Assembly: GCA_047639575.1 (NCBI GenBank)
Contig: JBLIOB010000218.1
Location: 1 to 7,360 of the forward strand
Direction of reading: 5' to 3'
Source of the DNA: JBLIOB01 sp047639575
GTDB taxonomy: Bacteria; Bacteroidota; Bacteroidia; Flavobacteriales_D; Parvicellaceae
DNA: 7,360 bases
Both the position numbers and the translations under genes were made by a program. The notes beneath the pieces were generated by a model, which was not told the DNA's origin, did no database searches, and saw only the letters and a list, made by a program, of their open reading frames with translations. Shown piece after piece: positions 1-6,246 of this stretch. Positions within the stretch are counted from its first letter, which is position 1. Every line of letters starts with the position of its first letter.

Positions 1-1205
1 GACAATATTATAGATGCGGCACCAACTATAACAGTGACACCACTTACCGTGTAACGAAGACCTGGAAAAATGATTTATTAAGAGAAACAAAGTTCGTCTA
101 TCCGAACAATTATTCTAATTCAACAATTAAAGAGCATTATACGAAAGAAGGTCTTCATATCGGAACAACAACCAAAACCCAGCAGGCACTTACCGACTTA
201 AAAGTTACTTATGATGAGGCTGGAAATATTGCATCACAAACGGTATTTAATTCGAATACTAACGGATATAATAATAGTAAAACGATGAAAACCTTTAAAT
301 ATGATCAAGACAAAAATGTTGTGGTTCAGACGGACTATAGTAATGCGAGCAATTTAAAATCGAGCGTTTATTATACCTGGAGAGGGGATGAATTAATTGA
401 GAAAAGGAGCATGAAAGGTGGCGCTTATGCAGGGGCAATTAAATCGGAGGATTTTGCGTCTTTAAATATGAAAATCGACTACAATTACAATTATCAAACA
501 GCAAGCATCGATTTTATTTCACAGCAATTTTTTAACGATAAAAAGCAGCTAATTAGAAAAGTAGAATTTAGACCAGAGGTAATGTTAAAGAACATTTTTG
601 ACATGAAATTACCAACCAAGTCTGACCAGACAATTTATGAATACAATGATGACATTGTTGACCTATTTAGGAGGGTTGAAGGATGGGGTTTAAAAGAGGA
701 AATCAAACTAAAAAAAGATACTGAAAACCCAATTTACAGGTTCCTAGAAAAAGATGGAAAGAAGTTCTGTTTAGTTCATGTAGCTACTAAAGAATATAAC
801 AATCAAGACAGTCTAATTTCGGTAATGACGTTAAACGAAACTAGAAATAACCCGAAGTTAGAATTGAGCTATACAGCCAATTACGATGGACTGTTAAAGT
901 CGAAAGAAAAAGAGTGGAAAAATGGAAAGATAATTAAGCAATCTCAGTTTACTTATTTGAAGGATACCACCGTCCAAAAAGTTTCTGTAACGGGTCAGGA
1001 AAAGGTAGAGGTTGTATTTGTCTATCAAGATAATAGAGTGGTAAAATCTTATCAAAAAGGTGATCTAGAAGGTTGTGAAGGGATGTCTTGGGATTATACC
1101 TATGACGAAAACGGACACTTGACTTACAAAGTCGAAACCGCTATGAGCCCTACGCTCGAAACGTATAATTCCATTGTATTTTTCGCGGATAAAGTAGGAT
1201 TGTAA
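1..1205 (+). CDS. Partial (3' end) repetitive YD-like beta-rich protein, function unknown
   Basis: The frame that ends with TAA at 1203-1205 stays open back to base 3, giving about 400 visible residues. The gene therefore starts left of the window, and the ATG at 285 (residue 95 of the fragment) is an internal Met with no sign of being a start. The protein is rich in Tyr, Asn, Lys and Thr, with short alternating strands. Motifs resembling YD repeats recur: TYDEAGN near fragment residue 70, KYDQDKN near 100 and TYDENGH near 367. Looser versions are IYEYNDD and ANYDGLLKSKE. This resembles the YD/RHS-type or MORN-like beta-repeat proteins common on Bacteroidota surfaces, but I see no RHS core motif and no toxin domain at the C-terminus. 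No transmembrane segment or type IX sorting domain is visible in this part. Export is plausible, but the N-terminus is missing. The gene converges on the small membrane-protein gene across a hairpin. Coding is well supported; function is not known. Confidence 0.8.
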   Translation, partial: QYYRCGTNYNSDTTYRVTKTWKNDLLRETKFVYPNNYSNSTIKEHYTKEGLHIGTTTKTQQALTDLKVTYDEAGNIASQTVFNSNTNGYNNSKTMKTFKYDQDKNVVVQTDYSNASNLKSSVYYTWRGDELIEKRSMKGGAYAGAIKSEDFASLNMKIDYNYNYQTASIDFISQQFFNDKKQLIRKVEFRPEVMLKNIFDMKLPTKSDQTIYEYNDDIVDLFRRVEGWGLKEEIKLKKDTENPIYRFLEKDGKKFCLVHVATKEYNNQDSLISVMTLNETRNNPKLELSYTANYDGLLKSKEKEWKNGKIIKQSQFTYLKDTTVQKVSVTGQEKVEVVFVYQDNRVVKSYQKGDLEGCEGMSWDYTYDENGHLTYKVETAMSPTLETYNSIVFFADKVGL

Positions 1206-1235
1206 AAATTGAAATCCACTGAAGCGTAACTAAAA

Positions 1236-1275
1236 AGCCCAAATCCTTCTAAATTATACAAGAAGAGTTTGGGCT
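1236..1275. terminator. Hairpin terminator between convergent genes
   Basis: The left arm (1236-1250, AGCCCAAATCCTTCT) and right arm (1261-1275, AGAAGAGTTTGGGCT) pair as 8 bp, a two-base mismatch, then 5 bp around a 10-nt loop. Read on the minus strand, the stem is followed directly by a T tract (GGGCTTTTTAG), the classic intrinsic form, so it should best terminate the leftward gene at 1293-1658. On the plus strand the downstream bases (ATAATTG) are a poorer U tract. It lies 30 bp past the stop of the left-hand gene and may also slow rightward transcription. Confidence 0.75.
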
Positions 1276-1292
1276 ATAATTGATTGTGTGGA

Positions 1293-1658
1293 CTATTGGC
1301 TTTTCTTTAATTTCCTGTTCCTTGCAATGGCAAAGACAATCATTAAGACGATACCAGCAATCAGTGGAAATAATGCGATTCCATCTAAAAACTTTTTAGA
1401 CGATTTATCGCCATCGAATACCATTAGGGTTAAAAAACCTAGTGTTGCTCCTGCACAAGGTATTATCGCGCCATATAATACTGATAAGATTCGTTGGTGC
1501 TTTTTAGGATAATTCTTTCGGGGATGTGTAAGTGCACCAGTTCCAGAAATTAATCCTACAAGTAATCCTATCGCTCCTTGGGCCATATTAGTAATACCCC
1601 AAACGATTCCGGAAAAGTCTAATCCCAGATTAAAATGAATATACATTACGTTTAACAT
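1293..1658 (-). CDS. Small three-helix membrane protein, function unknown
   Basis: This 121-residue protein has three clear hydrophobic segments, at about residues 18-42, 59-80 and 92-112. The first is Gly-rich (GAIGLLVGLISGTGA). A strongly basic loop (about 46-56, PRKNYPKKHQR) follows helix 1 and a basic tail (RNRKLKK) follows helix 3. By the positive-inside rule both should be cytoplasmic, with the N-terminus outside. The first Met is used here; Met5 is an equally possible start, since no Shine-Dalgarno box is seen and the leader is A-rich (CTAAAACAAACAAGTT), as is common in Bacteroidota. The stop is followed by a hairpin with a T tract in the right orientation, which supports this strand over the overlapping plus-strand frame. 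I do not recognise the family. There is no catalytic motif, and its size and topology suggest a small inner-membrane accessory protein. Confidence 0.7.
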   Translation of the reverse strand: MLNVMYIHFNLGLDFSGIVWGITNMAQGAIGLLVGLISGTGALTHPRKNYPKKHQRILSVLYGAIIPCAGATLGFLTLMVFDGDKSSKKFLDGIALFPLIAGIVLMIVFAIARNRKLKKSQ

Positions 1659-1950
1659 AACTTGTTTGTTTTAGTATCCACCTTGTTGCCAAGATGAATG
1701 GTTGAATGGGGTAAAACGATGCAATAGCGATAAGGTTGCAATTGGATGGCAAAGAAGAAGTACGCAAAAAATTACACTTAATACTTATTATTAGCGTGTG
1801 TAGGTTAAAATTAACATTTATTGTATGTACGTATTTAAACATTTTTTCTCAATCCGTCTACGATCTAATGACAGTGGGTCAAACTTGGGACATTTAACAT
1901 GTTGAATAAGAAATACCAGTACATTTGTAAAACACTCATTTCCTTTCTGA
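1659..1950. other. Intergenic spacer between divergent genes
   Basis: This 292-bp A/T-rich region separates the starts of the leftward membrane-protein gene and the rightward propeller-caspase gene, so it should carry both promoters. The rightward one is visible (TACATTTG at 1920-1927). For the leftward gene I find only imperfect TAnnTTTG matches and no convincing element. Two small inverted repeats are present: GTTAAAATTAAC at 1804-1815 and AACATGTT at 1896-1903. The second abuts the promoter and could be an operator, but this is speculative. Open frames on the minus strand here have no family resemblance and overlap real genes. I see no RNA gene. Confidence 0.6.
1902..1927 (+). promoter_or_regulatory. 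Probable Bacteroidota-type promoter for the caspase gene
   Basis: TACATTTG at 1920-1927 is an exact match to the Bacteroidota -7 consensus TAnnTTTG. It lies 23 bp before the ATG at 1951. An upstream TTG at 1902-1904 could be the -33 element, but the 15-bp gap is a little shorter than the usual 17-23 bp. Transcription would start at roughly 1931-1935 and leave a leader of only about 15-20 nt without a Shine-Dalgarno sequence. The match and position support the chosen start; the -33 element is the weaker part. Confidence 0.55.
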
Positions 1951-4900
1951 ATGAAAAATATATTTACCCTATCCGCCTTATTATTACTAAGTATTAGCAC
2001 CTGGGCTCAGGTACGTACTGAGTTAATTACACAAGAAAAGAATCTAGGGATTATAACTTCTATAGAATATAGCCCGAATGGGAAGTACATTGCCTCAGGT
2101 AGCGACAAAGACAACTCCATTAAAATTTGGGATGTTCAAACGGGCAAGTTAATCGGAACCCTTAAAGGACATACAAGCCATATCAACGACTTTGATTTTA
2201 GCCCGAATGGATTGGCTTTAGCAAGCGCAGCACAAGACAAGAAATTATACATCTGGGATTTGGAGCAATGGACAATTAAGGACAGTGTAGCTCACAAAAG
2301 CAGCATTAAGCATGTTAAGTACATGTCTGACTTGGATCTTTATTTTTCGGATAACCATGGCGCAGTGCATTTTACCAATTTAACATCAACTAATCAGGCC
2401 TATGATTACAAAGGGCACATTCAAGACTTAACAACTAATTCAACACAAGTCATTGTTGCTGTTGGTAAAGAGATTCATATTCTTAAAGATGGTGCAGATC
2501 GAACGATAAGTCATAATGCGGAGGTGGTAGCTATCAAAGTGAATGATCAGAGTATCGTTGCTGCCGATAAAAAGGGAATGATTGCAATTTATTCTTTGGA
2601 AGGAACCAAAGACATGGAGTTCAAAGCACACGATAAATCAATAAGTGCATTTGATGTTGACTTTGTAGGCAAACAAGTTGTTACAACTTCTACTGATAAA
2701 ACAACGAAGATTTGGAGTTTGAAAGGAACCGAAATTTCAACAGAGTTAAACTATGGAGAGGAAAAAGCCCCCGAAGAGATTAAAGCAGTTAAGTTTAGTC
2801 CAGATGGTAACACCTTGGCCTCATCTGCATTTACACATTCCATCATTCAGACTACTAAGTCGAAAGATAATTCGATTAAAATTTGGAATGTAGAAACAGG
2901 TAGAATCTATAAAGAGTTGAAAGGGGCTGTTAATCCAATTCAGACTTTTTGTTTTCATCATTCTCAAAACATTCTTTACACTGTTCAAAGCGATATGCTG
3001 TCAGTTTGGGATTTAGATTTTGGAGAAAGAGGAGTAGAGGTGGAGCTACATGAAAGGGAGATTATTAAAGAGTCTGTTGCAGCTAAGGTTGATAAAAATG
3101 TAGGTAATGGAAAGGCACTGAAGGGGTTCAAGAAATTAAAAGGCCTGGCAACAGGAACAATAGGGATAGGTGATTTAGGTGCAAAAGAAAAAGCCAAAGG
3201 GCAAACAGGAAAATTGGCGGCCGCTGCTGCGAGAAAGCGTTTTATTTCTACCGATCGGATTTACGTTTCTAATTCCGGGAATCAACTGATCACACAGTTT
3301 CTTAAAGATGAAATAAGGTTGTACGAGTTTACCGATAATGTTCCACTTCACTTAAAGCGTATTGAAACTCATCAAGAGACAAGAGTAAATGATATTTCAA
3401 TCGACCCTACCGATAAGTACTTTGCTCTGGCTGGTTCTGGAGATCACGCCATTACGATAGTTAATTTAGAAACAGGAAATTACGTAAGAACCTTGTCAAC
3501 GGAAAAAGCAGACGCTGAAAAAGGTGATTTTATGGAATGCAGAGCATTAAGTTTTGACACCAAAGGAAATAGATTATCTGCCTTATTTAATACAGGGCTT
3601 ATCATGGTTTGGGATGTTGCAACTTGGGAACGATTATTTCGAGTTGACCTTAAAGGAGGACTTTCTAAGCATGCCTTTTTGAATTATACGAAAGATGGGA
3701 AGTACTTTTCAGTCCCATCTTTGCTGGGAGTTCTTCAGGTAGACGCAACACTTCTTGTTCCGTTAACAACCAAGCAGCCAAAGATAAAAGGGAAGCCAAT
3801 GTTAACGCATAATGCCTCTGACTATATCGTGTCGGTTGAGGGTGATCATTTGAACTTCCTAAATGTAGTTGCAAACACAACTGTGTCATCCATAAACCTT
3901 AGTACTGATTTGATTACATCAATTGAGTTTAATCAGTTTGGATTTTTAGGTGTTGGGTTAAAGACAGGAGAGTTGATTCTTTTGGATCCAGAGACTGGAA
4001 AGGAACGGTTCACAATGGTCAGTTCAGGGGAAAATGCAATTTTCAAAACGGATGAGAATTACTATAAAATCACCAAAGAAGGAGCTGCTCTAGTTACCTT
4101 TAGAGTAGGTAATGAGGCGTTTCCATTCGAGCAATTTGATGCTAAGTTTAATCGACCAGATTTAGTATTGAAAGCCATGAAAAGTAATGAGGAAGGACTG
4201 ATTAACCTTTATCATAATGCTTACAAAAAGAGGCTGAGCAAACTAGGCGTTAAAGAATCTGATTTAGGTGAGGATATGCTTCTTCCAGAATCGAAAGTTT
4301 TAAATGCAAAGTCAATTCCATTGATTACAGCGGAAAGCCAAATCAAATTGTCGGTAGAGTCAATTGAACATACACATAGCTTAAAGCAATTCAACGTTTG
4401 GGTAAATGATGTTCCAGTTTATGGCTCGGGAGGGAAAGCAATTACTGGAAAGAATGTGAAAACAGAAGTTAATGTTCAGTTGGTTTCAGGCATCAATAAA
4501 ATTCAGGTTTCATGTATCAATAGTAAAGGTTTTGAAAGTTTGAAACATACGTTTGATGTTGATTGTACTGTTAAATCCAAGTCGGACCTATATGTTGTGA
4601 CAGTTGGAACTTCGGCTTATAAAAACAGTGATTTCAATTTAAATTATGCAGCAAAAGATGCGAATGATATTGCGGCATTATTTGAAAGTAAAAAAGGTCA
4701 ATATGAAAACGTGCATCGGAAAACATTGACAGATGCTGATGTTTTGAAAGGTAATTTCGCGGACTTGAAGAAGTTCCTTATTGGAGCTAAAGTCAATGAT
4801 GTTGTGATTGTATTTATTGCCGGCCATGGTGTCTTGGATAGTAAACTTGATTATTATTATGGTACTCACAATATTGATTTTACCAATCCTGCAGCAGATG

Positions 4901-5391
4901 GTTTAAAGTACAATAACATCGAAGCTATTTTGGACGGAATTAAACCGCTAAAGAAAATTTTGATCATGGATACATGTCACAGTGGAGAAGTAGAAGAGGA
5001 AGAAGTTGAAGCTGCTGATGCACCTGTAGAATCTACAGATGTGGTATTCAGGGCAGTTGGTCCTGGTTTAAAGCAAAAAGAAGGAGCTAGCCCAACGAGA
5101 ATGATGAATGAATTGTTCAATGATTTGCGAAGAGGTACAGGTTCAACTGTAATTGCAAGCGCGGGCGGAGCAGAGTATGCGATGGAAAGCGATGAGTGGA
5201 AAAACGGATTATTTACTTACTGTTTCATTGATGCGTTAAAGAATAATAAAGCAGACCTAAACGATGATGGAAAGATTATGCTGTCAGAGCTTCAAACGTA
5301 TGTTAGAGGTGAAGTAATGAAATTATCAAATGGAGCTCAAGAGCCGACTACTAGAATTCAAAACATTGCTTTAGATTATCAGGTTTGGTGA
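1951..5391 (+). CDS. Exported WD40 double-propeller protein with C-terminal caspase-like (C14) peptidase domain
   Basis: This 1146-residue protein is a likely exported cysteine protease. Residues 1-19 form a signal peptide (Lys2, a Leu-rich core, cleavage after STWA with Gln at +1). Residues ~30-357 hold about eight WD40-like units. The clearest end in IWD or VWD near 59-61, 101-103, 254-255, 310-312 and 352-354; several between are degenerate. Residues ~377-431 are a Gly/Lys/Ala-rich linker, and a second propeller covers ~432-720. The segment FEQFDAKFNRPDLVLKAM (726-743), typical of bacterial WD40-caspases, leads to an Ig-like region (~798-872) and the caspase fold (~879-1146). The dyad is His959 (AGHG) and Cys1009 (DTCHSG). 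Asp903 and Asp1007 match the acidic S1 residues of metacaspases, which suggests Arg/Lys specificity. An EF-hand-type loop (1102-1113) suggests Ca2+ control. There is no type IX sorting domain. The gene is monocistronic, with its own promoter. The fold and dyad are certain; substrate and role are unknown. Confidence 0.95.
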   Translation: MKNIFTLSALLLLSISTWAQVRTELITQEKNLGIITSIEYSPNGKYIASGSDKDNSIKIWDVQTGKLIGTLKGHTSHINDFDFSPNGLALASAAQDKKLYIWDLEQWTIKDSVAHKSSIKHVKYMSDLDLYFSDNHGAVHFTNLTSTNQAYDYKGHIQDLTTNSTQVIVAVGKEIHILKDGADRTISHNAEVVAIKVNDQSIVAADKKGMIAIYSLEGTKDMEFKAHDKSISAFDVDFVGKQVVTTSTDKTTKIWSLKGTEISTELNYGEEKAPEEIKAVKFSPDGNTLASSAFTHSIIQTTKSKDNSIKIWNVETGRIYKELKGAVNPIQTFCFHHSQNILYTVQSDMLSVWDLDFGERGVEVELHEREIIKESVAAKVDKNVGNGKALKGFKKLKGLATGTIGIGDLGAKEKAKGQTGKLAAAAARKRFISTDRIYVSNSGNQLITQFLKDEIRLYEFTDNVPLHLKRIETHQETRVNDISIDPTDKYFALAGSGDHAITIVNLETGNYVRTLSTEKADAEKGDFMECRALSFDTKGNRLSALFNTGLIMVWDVATWERLFRVDLKGGLSKHAFLNYTKDGKYFSVPSLLGVLQVDATLLVPLTTKQPKIKGKPMLTHNASDYIVSVEGDHLNFLNVVANTTVSSINLSTDLITSIEFNQFGFLGVGLKTGELILLDPETGKERFTMVSSGENAIFKTDENYYKITKEGAALVTFRVGNEAFPFEQFDAKFNRPDLVLKAMKSNEEGLINLYHNAYKKRLSKLGVKESDLGEDMLLPESKVLNAKSIPLITAESQIKLSVESIEHTHSLKQFNVWVNDVPVYGSGGKAITGKNVKTEVNVQLVSGINKIQVSCINSKGFESLKHTFDVDCTVKSKSDLYVVTVGTSAYKNSDFNLNYAAKDANDIAALFESKKGQYENVHRKTLTDADVLKGNFADLKKFLIGAKVNDVVIVFIAGHGVLDSKLDYYYGTHNIDFTNPAADGLKYNNIEAILDGIKPLKKILIMDTCHSGEVEEEEVEAADAPVESTDVVFRAVGPGLKQKEGASPTRMMNELFNDLRRGTGSTVIASAGGAEYAMESDEWKNGLFTYCFIDALKNNKADLNDDGKIMLSELQTYVRGEVMKLSNGAQEPTTRIQNIALDYQVW

Positions 5392-5403
5392 CCAACATTC
5401 CCA

Positions 5404-6039
5404 TTATCGTCTTCTTGTTTTAATGATATCTGGCTTTTTTTGAAACACAATGTTTCCTAGTTTTAATTGATCTCGGTTCAACTTTCTGTCTTTTTTATAG
5501 TAACCTGAATAAATTTCAAAGCCACATTTGTCAACCATTTGATTGACAAATTCCAACGCATCGGATTTCCCAGAAATCATGATCAAGTCTTTTTTAGTGG
5601 TAGAATGAATTGCAGAAACATACCATGCAGTATCGTACGTAACCGATGCATTACCTCCAACGCCTGCAGATAGAAGAGTCATTGGTGAAATTGAGCCCGA
5701 TGGTCCATAACTCGAATTACCAAAAGAGCGTTTACGGTCAGATAATCTTTTGAAACGGATGATCAAACCTTTTGCATTGTCAAAGCGCTTCCATTGGGAC
5801 TTAAATTCTAATCCGAAAAACCGATATAAATTTCGAGACTGAGCGAGTTCATATTCTAACTGTATCCGTTTTGATGTGAAGACAATAATTAGCAGGAAAG
5901 CAATAAAAGGAAGTCCAATTAAAACCACAATTAAATTCCCAAGGAGCATAAGACAAATTACGATTACCATGACAATTCCATAAAGCCCAATCGTGTGATT
6001 TGAAAATGCTCGTCCTGCTCGATAAATTTTTGATTCCAT
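5404..6039 (-). CDS. Membrane protein with two N-terminal helices and a cytoplasmic PH-like domain (tentative)
   Basis: This 211-residue protein begins with a short basic N-terminus followed by two adjacent hydrophobic helices (about 17-35 and 37-54) joined by a tight Gly-Asn turn, a helical hairpin. The remaining ~155 residues are soluble and mixed alpha/beta. They contain a strand-rich stretch (about 58-100), a Ser/Gly-rich loop (106-132) and a late strand-helix unit (about 138-174, ending in ALEFVNQMVDKCG), then a very basic tail (KKDRKLNRD to KTRRR). This layout, two helices then a beta-rich domain closed by a C-terminal helix, resembles bacterial PH-like (bPH2/DUF304-type) membrane proteins, but I assign it only tentatively. 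The ATG at 6037-6039 follows an A-rich leader (GAAAACAAAG). The gene converges on the caspase gene with 12 bp between stop codons and no terminator of its own there, so the two transcripts probably overlap. Confidence 0.75.
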   Translation of the reverse strand: MESKIYRAGRAFSNHTIGLYGIVMVIVICLMLLGNLIVVLIGLPFIAFLLIIVFTSKRIQLEYELAQSRNLYRFFGLEFKSQWKRFDNAKGLIIRFKRLSDRKRSFGNSSYGPSGSISPMTLLSAGVGGNASVTYDTAWYVSAIHSTTKKDLIMISGKSDALEFVNQMVDKCGFEIYSGYYKKDRKLNRDQLKLGNIVFQKKPDIIKTRRR

Positions 6040-6221
6040 CTTTGTTTTCGTAAAAGATTAGGTGTAATTGATTATACGAAAACCATCAAAAACTGTTCAT
6101 ATATCTTGATAAACGACTAAAAAAGAACATAAAAGGTTAAAAACTGATCAAAAATTACGAAAAACACAAATCAGGAGTATTCGGAGATTGCCCCCGTAAA
6201 AAAATTAAAAACAGAAAACGA
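6040..6221. other. A/T-rich intergenic spacer
   Basis: This spacer lies between two leftward genes and holds no credible open reading frame. It should contain the promoter of the 5404-6039 gene. TATAAT occurs on the minus strand (6070-6075), but without a matching upstream element, and no exact TAnnTTTG is seen, so I call none. AAAAACTG-type words recur at about 6089 and 6140. The T-rich tail of the neighbouring terminator occupies the right end. Confidence 0.5.
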
Positions 6222-6246
6222 AGTTAAACGCATAATAGGTTTAACT
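6200..6246 (-). terminator. Intrinsic terminator of the beta-barrel gene
   Basis: On the minus strand an 8-bp perfect stem (arms at 6239-6246 and 6222-6229, AGTTAAAC/GTTTAACT) encloses a 9-nt loop. It begins inside the TAG stop codon (6245-6247). It is followed by a T-rich run (CGTTTTCTGTTTTTAATTTT, about 6201-6220). Stem G+C content is low, but a stem plus U-rich tail directly after a stop fits an intrinsic terminator and separates this gene from the 5404-6039 gene. Confidence 0.6.

Noticed and set aside
285..287. ATG at 285 as the start of the left-hand gene
   Set aside because: The same frame is open and protein-like (including a YDEAGN motif) for 94 codons upstream to the window edge.
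1288..1512. Plus-strand open frame of 74 residues opposite the small membrane protein
   Set aside because: It lies fully antisense to the 121-residue three-helix protein, has no family resemblance and no promoter or leader. The nearby terminator fits the minus-strand gene better.
1630..2000. Two minus-strand open frames (1630-1842 and 1818-2000) in the spacer
   Set aside because: They overlap the starts of the real genes on both sides and the caspase signal-peptide codons. Their compositions look like translated A/T-rich spacer and show no domain or leader.
2440..4869. Minus-strand open frames inside the WD40-caspase gene
   Set aside because: All are shadows of a long, clearly coding plus-strand frame with recognisable domains.
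6189..6196. C-rich patch (GCCCCCG) with a nearby CGGAG as a hairpin terminator or RNA structure
   Set aside because: The stem is only about 5 bp with a G-U pair and has no U tract after it in either direction's reading of a gene end.
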